Assembly (NCBI GenBank): GCA_963761475.1 | Contig: CAVXGT010000006.1 | Location: 248,001 to 312,000 of the forward strand | Direction of reading: 5' to 3' | From: Ga0077555 sp963761475 | GTDB lineage: Bacteria > Pseudomonadota > Alphaproteobacteria > Rhizobiales > Hyphomicrobiaceae | Length of the DNA: 64,000 bases | Shown here: positions 56,050 to 64,000 of the stretch, one piece after another | Layout: each line of letters starts with the position of its first letter | Position numbering within the stretch: position 1 is the stretch's first letter | Program-made: the position numbers and the translations under genes | The notes under the pieces: generated by a model | The model's input: the letters and a program-made list of their open reading frames with translations, nothing else | Told to the model about the DNA's origin: nothing | The model's database searches: none

Positions 56050-57607
56050 ATGATCGGATCCACACAGCGTCTGTCCGCGTTTCTCAGTGATCGCGATGGA
56101 CAAGTCGCCATTATTTTTGCCCTGGTGGCGCTTCCTGTGCTCGGTATTACCGGCATGGCTATCGATTATGGTCGTGCAATGAACGCTCAAAGGCAGATGC
56201 AATTGGCCACCGATGCGGCGGCGCTGGCGGCAGCATCAGCAAAAAACAAGACTGACGCCGAGCGTGAATCAATTGCATTGACCACATTCCACAGCAACAC
56301 GCGCGCGGCCGAATTTATTGCGTCTGTCAATCCGACATACACTGTCGTGGCCGGGCGCACGACCGTGCGTGGCGAGGTCGTCGTGCCCGCCCCCTTCATG
56401 AGCCTGACCAGTTTCCCGGGATTTCATATCGAAGCCGAAAGCAGCGTTGCCACCGCCGGCAAGAAGCTGGAGCTGGCGTTGATGTTTGACGTTACGGGGT
56501 CGATGACAGGCTCTACAGCAGGCGGCACGAGCACCAAGATTTCAGGATGCAAAGGCGGCCGCTGGCGACCTTATCGATATCGTGATGCCCTCGGGAATGA
56601 CCTCGACGCGCATGTCGCTGATCCCCTTTTCTCAGCGCGTGAAACTCGACGCGGACACGGCCGCCGCAGTCAGCTTTTCGACCCCGACCAAACAAGTCGC
56701 AGTCGAATCGACAAGTTCCGAGACCACATACTCCCTGTCCTTCAATTCGCCTGATTGGAAGAAGTGGAGCAAGTGCGTCGACCGGCTGGCGGATGACTAT
56801 TACAAGAAGCTCGGCGAAAGCTCTTCAACCGCTGAATCGCACGCCGAAACGTATTGCGGAACGCTGCAAACGCGCTGGAACAGCTCAAAAAATCGTACCG
56901 AGTACCTCACGCCCGACGTGAAGAAGTCGACCGATACAATCGTCGATGTCACCTATCACACCGAATACATCAGGCCGTGCGTGGTCGAGCGTGACACGTC
57001 CTCTAGCTCGCGTGCGACCGGTGAGCATGCGCCTGTGGAAGGCGAATGGGAGGCTAATTACTCGACGACCGAAACCGGGGACGTCAGTTGTCCCCCCAAT
57101 GGCAATAACGGCGCCGGTTCGCTGGTACCGTTGACGTCCGACCGCACCAAGATTGCCTCAGCAATCGACGCGCTGCAGACGGGCGGCAGCACGGCCGGTC
57201 ACCTGGGCACGGCCTGGTCGTGGTACACGCTCTCGCCAGAGTGGCGCACAGTCTGGAAGGACGAGTCAGACCCTGTCGATTACAGCGACGAGACCACAAT
57301 CAAAGCGGCCGTGCTCATGACGGATGGCGCGTACAATTCCTGTGGCGGCTCGTCGAGCTGGTGCGCCCAGTCTGCAACGGACGCGGTTGCCATCTGCAAC
57401 AAGATGAAGGCACAGGGCATCCAGGTGTGGACGATTGGCTTTGGCATGAGCCAGAATGTCAATGATCCCGCGCGTCAGACCCTCGTCCAGTGCGCCGATG
57501 CCGGGCGGTACTTCTTCCCCTACAACGGCGATGAGCTGCGCGAGGCCTTCCAGGCCATCGGCAAGGCCTTGTCCGATGCAACCACCAAGGCGCGTCTGGT
57601 CGAATAG
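56050..57607 (+). CDS. TadG-like pilus-assembly/VWA protein (frame broken near 56540-56550)
   Basis: The N-terminus is a TadE/TadG-type pseudopilin segment (GQVAIIFALVALPVLGITGM, then DYGRAMNAQRQMQLATDAAAL), in which DGQVAIIF marks the membrane entry. A von Willebrand factor A domain follows with the metal site DVTGSMTGS. The frame breaks right after TSTKIS. The next frame reads DAKAAAGDLIDIVMPSGMTSTRMSLIPFSQRV and continues the VWA fold (AVLMTDGAYNSCGG, VWTIGFGMSQ) to 57607. One base removed restores about 518 residues. The ATG at 56050 has TAGGAG upstream. No other tad gene is nearby, so it is an orphan copy, perhaps for surface attachment. Confidence 0.85.
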
Positions 57608-57641
57608 TCCGAATTGCACGCCGCATTAACCCGAAAAGACA

Positions 57642-57681
57642 ACGCCAGCCGAGGTGTACTCGGCTGGCGTCGCATTTGTTT
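57642..57681 (+). terminator. Terminator after tadG
   Basis: A perfect 12-base stem, ACGCCAGCCGAG (57642-57653) and CTCGGCTGGCGT (57659-57670), closes a five-base loop and is followed by a T-rich tail (cgcatttgttt). It lies 34 bases after the stop and between convergent genes, so it may serve both strands. Confidence 0.8.
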
Positions 57682-57739
57682 GAGGTGCACGGTTGGCCTG
57701 ACCCTGGCTCCGTCGCTCATTCCGGTCAGAGCTCCGACG

Positions 57740-59095
57740 CTATTTCAGGCTGTCCTCATAGTGCCGCTCGCTGGCGCCGAGCTTCATTTTCAGGCTCGCC
57801 GAGATGATGTCGACATGCGAGTCAACCTCTCCGACGAAGCGCAACGGTCCTTCGATCCGGTCGATCGGCCCATCCAGCCCGAACACATGCGTATAGGCGA
57901 GGTCGAAGGTGAGCGCCTCGCTCCACTTGTAGCTGGCGCCGAGGCTGGCCCAGATCCGGTCGACGTCAGGCACCCGCAACGAGCGCTCATCCGGATTTTG
58001 CACCGGCGACAGCTCGTAGGCGAACCCGGTCCGCAATTTCAGCTGCTCCGAGTAGGCATATTCCCCACCCAGCGCGAAGAACCAGGAGTCGTGCCATCCA
58101 AGCTCGAGCGAGCGCACGAGTTGGCCATTGCCGAGCGGACAGGTGAAGTTGCCGACCGGTCCGTTGTTGGCGCACACCACGTCGAGCTTCTGAGCCCGGT
58201 CCCAGTGGCTCCACTCCACCGTGCCCAGCAGCGTTAGCCTTTGCGTCACATCTTGCCGCAAGCTCAGCGTCACGATCTCCGGCAATGTCGTACCGGCCTT
58301 GACGGCCGCACCTTGCGCGACGGCTGGCACAGGATGCCCTGCCACCGTGAAAGTACCCTCGAGCGTATGGTCGATCGACGAGCGATAGCCAAGCCCGATG
58401 TTCGTGTGCGCGTTGGGCGTGAAGTTAATGCCCGCCGTCACGCCGAAGGCCGTGTCGTCGCCGCGGATGACCGCGTTGTGAGAAGCAGGGCTTGTTCCGA
58501 TGGCACTCTTCAGCCGCCCTTCGATGTGCTCGATCTGCAGGCCGACGCCGATCGCAATCTGTGGCGTCAGCTTGTAGGCGAGCGTGGGGCTGAAATTGTA
58601 GGTCTTGATTTCGGAGGTGCGAGCGAACGTCTGGCCGGCCCAGAAGCGGTTTGACGGCTCGGTGACGAGTCCGAACGGCGAGTTGACGCTGATGGCGGCC
58701 ACCAAACGGTCATTGAGACGCCAGCTCAGGTATGAAGAGGGGACGATGGCGTCCTTGGCGATGTCGCCGCTCTCGCGCGGCAGGCCCAGGTTAAAACCAT
58801 TGGCGGCGAGGAAGGTATCACCGGTGATCTCGACCTTGCCCATGATCGCCGCGTAGTGCGACTCGGAATAGATGCCGGCTGGCGCGTAGGCTGCAACGGC
58901 CGGATTCCAGAACATGCCCGAAAGCCCGCCACCGCCCGCGCCATTGCCGGCAAACGACATGCCTTGAAACTCGGTCGATTGCTCGCGCACCGAAAACCCG
59001 CCGGCCAGCACCGGCGACGCCGCTGCTACGGCGCAAAAACCAACGGCCACTAGGCTGCCATTCAGCAGCTTGCGGCCCGCAAGCCTGGCTCGCAT
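57740..59095 (-). CDS. OmpP1/FadL-family outer-membrane transporter
   Basis: This beta-barrel of the long-chain fatty-acid/hydrocarbon transporter family has a signal peptide (LLNGSLVAVGFCAVAAASPVLA). It then shows the FadL plug start GGFSVREQSTEFQGMSFAGNGAG and NPAV, and alternating beta-strands to the end. The ATG at 59095 is preferred because GGGGG is six bases away; an ATG two codons earlier is too close, and the frame extends to 59182 without support. Unusually, the protein ends in YEDSLK rather than the aromatic residue normal for BAM substrates. It converges on tadG across the shared terminator. Confidence 0.85.
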   Translation of the reverse strand: MRARLAGRKLLNGSLVAVGFCAVAAASPVLAGGFSVREQSTEFQGMSFAGNGAGGGGLSGMFWNPAVAAYAPAGIYSESHYAAIMGKVEITGDTFLAANGFNLGLPRESGDIAKDAIVPSSYLSWRLNDRLVAAISVNSPFGLVTEPSNRFWAGQTFARTSEIKTYNFSPTLAYKLTPQIAIGVGLQIEHIEGRLKSAIGTSPASHNAVIRGDDTAFGVTAGINFTPNAHTNIGLGYRSSIDHTLEGTFTVAGHPVPAVAQGAAVKAGTTLPEIVTLSLRQDVTQRLTLLGTVEWSHWDRAQKLDVVCANNGPVGNFTCPLGNGQLVRSLELGWHDSWFFALGGEYAYSEQLKLRTGFAYELSPVQNPDERSLRVPDVDRIWASLGASYKWSEALTFDLAYTHVFGLDGPIDRIEGPLRFVGEVDSHVDIISASLKMKLGASERHYEDSLK

Positions 59096-59301
59096 ATGCA
59101 TATCCCCCGGAACGCTCGCATTGAGCAGCAATCGGCTCGCGAGCACATCGGTAGAATATGACGATCCGGACCTCAGGGCCACGCCGAGTTGGCTGCGAGT
59201 CGCTCAGAGTCAAGATTTTTCACTGCCTGCGTCACCGTCAGGACACAGATTTTCAAGCGTCGTCAGTTCCAGGCCGCAACGGTGGTGCTCGACGGCGCAA
59301 T

Positions 59302-59934
59302 CTAATGTGCCCGCGCCGAGAGGTGAGAAACCTCCGCGCCAGTGGATTTCACCTGCATTTGCGTGAGGCGCCAGCTTAGATTGACCATCTCCAGTGTTGC
59401 AACCCAGCGCCGACGCGGCCGGTAGCGGTCGGCAATCTCGATCTCGAGGCGGGTTGGAGAGGCAAAGCGCGTTGCTTCCACGCGCTGCAGCAGCGACAGG
59501 TTGCGGTCGATCGCCGATCCGTCGAGCCAAGTGCCGGCAAGCAGGGTCGGTGCATCCGTGATGCCGAGTTTCGGGCGAACCTGCTGGCGCCAACTTTGGC
59601 GCCAGGCATAGAGCCGCGGGGCGCTTTCAGGCGTCACATAGCGGTCGATCAGAGGATCGGTGAGGAACGGCATCGCCGCCATTTTCATCCGCTGCCACAG
59701 CCCTGGTCGCGCCAAGCCCGCCGCATCGGTGAGCTCGATCAGCGCTTGCCGCGTCTCTGTGAGTGAACTTTTGAGCGAGTGGCGCACCGATTGCCAGTCG
59801 ACCTTGGCCTGCAACGTCGGCACGTCGCCGTGTCGCACGGCTTCGCGAATCTGCCAGGCTGTAAAGAAGGGTGCGGCGCCATAGGCGACCGTGCCGATTG
59901 CCAGGAACAGTGCGAGAATCAGTGTCTTGCGCAT
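59302..59934 (-). CDS. DUF2939 domain-containing protein
   Basis: The 210-residue protein has an N-terminal membrane/signal segment (TLILALFLAIGTVAYGAAPF) followed directly by the DUF2939 start, FFTAWQIREAVRHGDVPTLQAKVDW. A helical region holds PFLTDPLIDRYVTPE and the C-terminal half is beta-rich. No function is known for the family; it is probably periplasmic. It stands alone between FadL and the DUF898 gene on the same strand, with gaps over 100 bases on both sides. Confidence 0.78.
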   Translation of the reverse strand: MRKTLILALFLAIGTVAYGAAPFFTAWQIREAVRHGDVPTLQAKVDWQSVRHSLKSSLTETRQALIELTDAAGLARPGLWQRMKMAAMPFLTDPLIDRYVTPESAPRLYAWRQSWRQQVRPKLGITDAPTLLAGTWLDGSAIDRNLSLLQRVEATRFASPTRLEIEIADRYRPRRRWVATLEMVNLSWRLTQMQVKSTGAEVSHLSARAH

Positions 59935-60067
59935 CCTGTCGTGACCCTCCTCAGCGGCAGTTCGCAGCCCGCCTTATTGCGCAGAAGCGTGCGCTTATGA
60001 TGGCCTGGGTTGCCACATTCACATATTTTTCGTTGAAGGTGCTTTCGATAGACAGCCGTAGTTGCCC

Positions 60068-61156
60068 TTAGCGGCACGTCAGGCGCTGCATCAGGAAGCG
60101 CGTGTGCCTGAGATCAGCGGCCGGCGCGGCAAGAAAGCCCGTGACGAGCCGCAGCGCCGTGTTGGTGATCACGAGCCGCAGGTAGTCGCTGGTGTCCGCA
60201 TCGAGCCGCATGCGACGCCCGTCGAGGCTGGTCATCGCCGCCAGATGCCGCCAGGCCCCGATCCGGTACCAGGCGCAAATGAGGCCCACAGCCATGGCCG
60301 CAGCAGCGCCCAGGGCTGCAACGATCAGCCATTCGTGCCCGTTGAGTGCCGGGATTGTGCCCGCTTCCTTGGCTGCGACGATCTTTGGTCCCATCGTCAC
60401 GCCGAGCGTCACCACGCTCGTGAGGTAGATAACGATCACGCCGATCCAGGCGATGGCAAAGCGCCCGAGCAGGGGCCGCGCCCGCGCCTCGAACGTCAGT
60501 CGGTGCAGCCCGAGCCGGGTCCCGGAAATCAGGCGCTTTTGCAATGCAACTTGCCGCCAGGGGATGATCCAACCGAGCGTCGCCGCCATCGCCATGGCGG
60601 TCAGCAGGTGGGTGAGTGCATAGCCGTGCCGGCTGCCAATCAGCCGGCCCTCGGCCGCGCCGAGCCGTGTGCGCTCGAGCAGGTGGGCGCGCTTCGTCCA
60701 GGCAGCCATGCCCAGCAGATAGATCAGCGGCACCGACACCAGCAGCCGCCAGGGCGACGGTGTCAGGCGCGGCTTCGGTACCGCGAAATGCTTCATGATC
60801 GCGAATGCAACCACCACCGCCACGATCGCGCCCATGGCAGCCAGCATCGGCATCAGGAGATCGCGCACGGTGCCGGTATAGGTGAGCGGCGCGCCGTCTA
60901 TCCGGATCGACCGCCAGATGCGACCGTTGAGCCGGGTCCGAACCCAGCAGCGATAGAGACCTGCCGTCAACACGGTGAGCGCGGCCTCGCGAACCCGCTC
61001 CCGAAGGCTCGGTCGATCTCCGCCGTCTTGCCAACCGATGCGGCTGTCGCCGGCAATGGTCGGCGTTGCAGCCGCAAGCCTTGGGTGCGGCACGCCAATG
61101 CTGAGCGGCTCGGCTGTCGCGATTGTCAACGGGGACACTCCTTGAGCGACCGGCAA
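60068..61156 (-). CDS. YjgN-like DUF898 integral membrane protein
   Basis: The 362-residue protein has a soluble N-terminus of about 55 residues. The DUF898 motif follows: LRERVREAALTVLTAGLYRCWVRTRLN and IRIDGAPLTYTGT, then about six to seven transmembrane helices. The family is uncharacterised. A mild signature is the first helix ending in a CW/YxxW pattern as in YjgN. The start at 61156 is the first plausible one, but weakly supported. The upstream 230 bases separate it from a divergent small gene. Confidence 0.75.
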   Translation of the reverse strand: MPVAQGVSPLTIATAEPLSIGVPHPRLAAATPTIAGDSRIGWQDGGDRPSLRERVREAALTVLTAGLYRCWVRTRLNGRIWRSIRIDGAPLTYTGTVRDLLMPMLAAMGAIVAVVVAFAIMKHFAVPKPRLTPSPWRLLVSVPLIYLLGMAAWTKRAHLLERTRLGAAEGRLIGSRHGYALTHLLTAMAMAATLGWIIPWRQVALQKRLISGTRLGLHRLTFEARARPLLGRFAIAWIGVIVIYLTSVVTLGVTMGPKIVAAKEAGTIPALNGHEWLIVAALGAAAAMAVGLICAWYRIGAWRHLAAMTSLDGRRMRLDADTSDYLRLVITNTALRLVTGFLAAPAADLRHTRFLMQRLTCR

Positions 61157-61391
61157 GCGCCGAGACTAAAGCCAGGAGCTTGCCAAATTGCCAACGCACA
61201 CGGAAAGAGTGGCGCCGCTGAATTGCCCTGTTTGCGCCCATCGGAGGCCGCCTTGGGTGGCTACATCTGGCTGTGTGGACGCCCCTAGGGCGGGCCGTGC
61301 AGGCGGGCTGCATGGCAGTGCGACGACCTATTGGCGGCAGGCGTGGTCGGCACCGGCGATGCAACCCGGGGCTGGAGTGGTGGGAGTTGAT

Positions 61392-61706
61392 ATGTATCTG
61401 CCAAGCGTTGCAGGTGGCCCGATCGGGCCGGCACGTCTTCTTGTAGGGGCGGCGGCCCTGACCTTGGCGGCAACGGCGCCGTCACTGGCAGCCGGGCCCC
61501 AGGTCTTCCCAGTCAAATCGGCCTTCGTGCCCGTTGTTGTTGCGGCCGCATTCATTATGCCGGCCCTGGTGGCTGGCACTTGGTCCAGCATGAAGCGCAG
61601 CGCCGGCCGCATGGCTCCGGCCCTCGCGGTGGCCCTCGCCATCGGCCTGGCTGCTGGCGTCACCGCCTACGCACGGCCTGACCTTCTGTCCGTGCTACGG
61701 ATCTGA
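61392..61706 (+). CDS. Small membrane protein, unknown function
   Basis: The 104-residue frame starts MYLPSVAGGPIGPARLLVGA with GGGAG about eight bases upstream. It has three hydrophobic segments (about 15-33, 43-63 and 75-92) divided by basic or small-residue loops. No family was recognised. Ala richness and GC bias make hydrophobic open frames common here, so it could be spurious, but it fills an otherwise empty gap and ends cleanly at TGA. Confidence 0.45.
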   Translation: MYLPSVAGGPIGPARLLVGAAALTLAATAPSLAAGPQVFPVKSAFVPVVVAAAFIMPALVAGTWSSMKRSAGRMAPALAVALAIGLAAGVTAYARPDLLSVLRI

Positions 61707-61939
61707 GGATGACCCGCATTAACGGTTTCCCGGCAATTGTTGCTCAACGGCAACTCTTTGGGAAACCACGCCTCTTTTGGGCCACAAACTGGCAGCAAGC
61801 TGTATCATCGATCGAGCCTCAGGGCTTTTTGGGTGCGAGGCCAATTGCGCCACCTGGCTTGGCGGCTCGTCGGTGAGATCGAGATGTTCGATAGCGTGCG
61901 CCGCGTGCGCCGAGCCCGCCCTGTCAAGGGTGTGACGGT

Positions 61940-63118
61940 ATGGCAGCAGTGGCGGTTGAGTTGACTGAGGACATCATCTGCCGCGGAACAGAGTGTTGGC
62001 CGATGGACGATGCAGTGACAGTTGGGATTGAGCGATCGAGCCGCAATGCGAGCGGGCGCAGGCGCTCCCTGAAAGCGAAAATGGCGATGCCGACGTTGTG
62101 GCCATTCACGACATCTCAGACGCGCATGGCGTGCGCTACCATGCTGGCGCTCGCGCTGGGCGCCGGCTGCATCGCGCCGCCGGCATCTGCGCGCGATGGC
62201 GTGCGTTTCGTGTCGCCGGAGGCCGCGCTTGAGCAGGGCTTGGGCGCCTACCGATCAGGCGTCTATACCATTGCCGAGCAGGCTCTCGGTTACGCCGCCG
62301 ACCGCGGCTCGATACTCGGCAAGTATTATCTCTCGCGCCTCTACGCCGACTCCAATTCACCCCGCCTCAACCACGCCCGCGCCTACGAGCTCGTCTACGA
62401 CATCGTCAAGCAGCATGCTGCCCGCGTCGACATCGATGACGATCCCAGAGCCCGCTATGTCGGAAAAGCACTGACGGCGATGGCGCTTTATTGGTTGCGC
62501 GGCCTTCCCGAAATCGGCATCCAGCCGAGCGCCAAGCGCGCCGCCGGTTATCTTCAGGAAGCGGCAGCCTACTTCCGCGACAAGGACGCCCAATTCGAGC
62601 TCGCCAAGCTCTACCTGACAGGCGACGGCGTGCCGCTCGATCAGCGGCAGGGCTTGCATTGGTTGTCCAGATTGAGCCAGGCCGGCCATGCTGGAGCCCA
62701 GGCCTTTCTTGCCCAGCTCTACTGGCAAGGCAAGATGGTGCCGAAGGATGTGGCCAAGGCGCTGGCGTTGATCACGTTGGCTGCCGAGAACGCGCCCGAT
62801 CACGAGCGCATCTGGATCGAGGACATCTACCAGAGCATCTTCTGTGGCCTGTCCGCTGGTGTCCGTCGCGACACACAGGGCCTGATCGGCTCGTTCCGCA
62901 AGCACTATTCGCCGCATCCGGGCGCCGAGCCGCTCGAATTGCTGGGTCTGGCGCCGTCGGCCCAACGCACATGCGCCGATGGCACGCCCCTGCCGTCGCG
63001 ATCGGGTGAAGCCACGGGCGATAAGGACAGGACAGTCGCAGGCACCAAGACACTGCACGAGGCACCCAAGCCCCCCACCTTCCAGGGCGGTATCTTGGGC
63101 GTCGGTGAGCGTCGCTGA
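61940..63118 (+). CDS. ExoR-like Sel1-repeat periplasmic protein
   Basis: The protein carries Sel1-type helical repeats: SPEAALEQGLGAYRSGVY, YAADRGSILGKYYLSRLY, DAQFELAKLYLTGDGVPL and HAGAQAFLAQLYWQGKMV. The arrangement and wording are very like rhizobial ExoR, the periplasmic inhibitor of the ExoS sensor that controls exopolysaccharide and motility. A signal peptide (ACATMLALALGAGCIAPPASA) begins near residue 63, so the true start is probably the ATG at 62081 or 62126 rather than 61940. A C-terminal extension of about 90 residues past the repeats, including CGLSAGVRRDTQGLIGSF, is longer than in ExoR. No exoS/chvI genes are in the window. Confidence 0.72.
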   Translation: MAAVAVELTEDIICRGTECWPMDDAVTVGIERSSRNASGRRRSLKAKMAMPTLWPFTTSQTRMACATMLALALGAGCIAPPASARDGVRFVSPEAALEQGLGAYRSGVYTIAEQALGYAADRGSILGKYYLSRLYADSNSPRLNHARAYELVYDIVKQHAARVDIDDDPRARYVGKALTAMALYWLRGLPEIGIQPSAKRAAGYLQEAAAYFRDKDAQFELAKLYLTGDGVPLDQRQGLHWLSRLSQAGHAGAQAFLAQLYWQGKMVPKDVAKALALITLAAENAPDHERIWIEDIYQSIFCGLSAGVRRDTQGLIGSFRKHYSPHPGAEPLELLGLAPSAQRTCADGTPLPSRSGEATGDKDRTVAGTKTLHEAPKPPTFQGGILGVGERR

Positions 63119-63178
63119 GGTCGTCCCCGGCGACTGGCCGAACCTGCTGGCGCCGCGTTGCACCTGCCGGCGCTCGTC

Positions 63179-64000
63179 TCACCAGCGTACCGGCAGGTTG
63201 AGAAGCCCGCGAAACGCCCACCCCCCGATCCGCGCTGGCACTTCGTCCTGCAGCGCCAGCTCAGGCAACCGATCGAACAGTGTCGGCAGTGCGGCATCCG
63301 CCACGATCGCGCGCGATGCGAACGCACCTGCGCAGTAGTGTGGCCCCGCACCGAACGCGATGCTCTTGGTGGCATCCTGGCTGAGGTCGAAGTGGCCGGG
63401 ATTGGTGAAACAGGCTTCATCACGGTTGGCCGAGCCGAACATCAGGAAGACCCGATCCTCCGGCTCGAATGCCACGCCGCCATACTGATGCGCTCGCGCA
63501 ACGCGGCGCGGCGACATGCCGATCGGTGACATCCAGCGCGCATATTCTTCGAACACGTCGAGCCAGTTGTGCCGTCCCGCCCGCACCGCCTGTAGGTGTT
63601 GGCGGTGGTTGAGCAGGGCCCACACGCAGCCCGCGATTGCGTCTCTCGGCTCGTTCTGGCCGCCGCTGATGGCGAGCTTGATGTTGGCATGCACGCTCTC
63701 GCGCGCCATGCCCGCCTCCAGCATTACCGACAGCAGGCTCGGATCGGGATGGCGGGAAAGCACCGGGATCATCTCGCTGATCGCCCGGTCGATCGCGGCC
63801 GTCGCCGCATTGCAGCGTGCCTCGACCTCGGCAACCCCCGCGTAGTTCGCAATACCGTCGATCATCGCCTGCGACCACGCATCCATCTCGCCGTAGCTGA
63901 TGTTGGTGAGGCCGGTGATGTCCTTGAGGCATTCGCCTGACAGCGGCAGGGCAAAATCCTTGACGAGGTCACAAGAGCCCGCGGGCGCGAGCCCTTCCAC
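63179..64000 (-). CDS. Cytochrome P450 (C-terminal 273 residues; 5' end beyond window)
   Basis: The visible part carries the haem-ligand loop IAFGAGPHYCAGAFASR (Cys ligand), the ExxR helix (EEYARW) and an I-helix reading AISGGQNEPRDAIAG. In that I-helix the usual acid-Thr pair is Glu-Pro, as in some bacterial P450 families with altered oxygen activation. It ends NLPVRW at 63179 and converges on the ExoR-like gene. The N-terminus lies beyond base 64000. The substrate and redox partner are unknown. Confidence 0.92.
   Translation of the reverse strand: MEGLAPAGSCDLVKDFALPLSGECLKDITGLTNISYGEMDAWSQAMIDGIANYAGVAEVEARCNAATAAIDRAISEMIPVLSRHPDPSLLSVMLEAGMARESVHANIKLAISGGQNEPRDAIAGCVWALLNHRQHLQAVRAGRHNWLDVFEEYARWMSPIGMSPRRVARAHQYGGVAFEPEDRVFLMFGSANRDEACFTNPGHFDLSQDATKSIAFGAGPHYCAGAFASRAIVADAALPTLFDRLPELALQDEVPARIGGWAFRGLLNLPVRW

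Noticed and set aside
1..64000. CRISPR arrays, insertion sequences, prophage genes and RNA genes
   Set aside because: No spaced direct repeats, transposase, integrase or cloverleaf-like tRNA sequence was noticed; small RNAs cannot be excluded by eye.

Overview
The window is GC-rich DNA from an alphaproteobacterium, most likely of the order Hyphomicrobiales (Rhizobiales). The support is the block dciA (DUF721) - two DsbA-like thioredoxins - smc with a divergent mutY, an ExoF-like export protein split from its chain-length partner, an ExoR-like Sel1 protein, a bactofilin and a Tad-pilus type protein. No species can be named from sequence alone. No rRNA, tRNA, CRISPR array, insertion sequence or prophage gene was seen. 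Apart from the ExoR-like protein, no regulator was recognised.

Layout. (1) 1-8917: the end of a hybrid NRPS-PKS cluster on the minus strand. One protein joins a formyltransferase, a truncated condensation lobe, an adenylation domain with a luciferase-like monooxygenase inserted in it, and a carrier protein. It is translationally coupled to a type I PKS (KS-AT-KR) that runs off the left edge. (2) 9438-29307: a complete Wzx/Wzy-type exopolysaccharide locus. Minus-strand wzz, wzy, a large secreted glycoside-hydrolase-like protein and two glycosyltransferases face a plus-strand set (glycosyltransferase, ExoF-like exporter, degenerate BY-kinase, glycosyltransferase). A minus-strand set follows (polysaccharide deacetylase, SGNH hydrolase, Wzx flippase, priming glycosyl-phosphotransferase). 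Together these prime, assemble, flip, polymerise, export and modify a surface polymer. (3) 29524-37221: an mdtABC-like RND efflux operon, then a flavin monooxygenase (37639-38736). (4) 39312-49198: a large coiled-coil protein converging on smc, the dsbA pair, dciA, mutY and a bactofilin. (5) 49494-55562: pyruvate phosphate dikinase, an M20 dipeptidase, and a cyclase/amidohydrolase pair. (6) 56050-64000: a TadG-like protein, a FadL porin, DUF2939 and DUF898 membrane proteins, a small membrane protein, the ExoR-like protein and the C-terminal part of a cytochrome P450.

Reading-frame breaks run through the window. Eight genes (the PKS, polysaccharide deacetylase, mdtC, second dsbA, mutY, ppdK, M20 peptidase and tadG) carry ten single-base frame breaks between otherwise well-conserved halves. 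Because they hit housekeeping genes and leave both halves intact, uncorrected sequencing or assembly indels are more likely than real decay. Such genes are listed over their full span with the break stated. The most interesting biology is the formyltransferase/A-LLM NRPS beside an exopolysaccharide locus, the BY-kinase that has lost its nucleotide-binding motifs, the repeat-built coiled-coil protein next to smc, and the ExoR-like protein.
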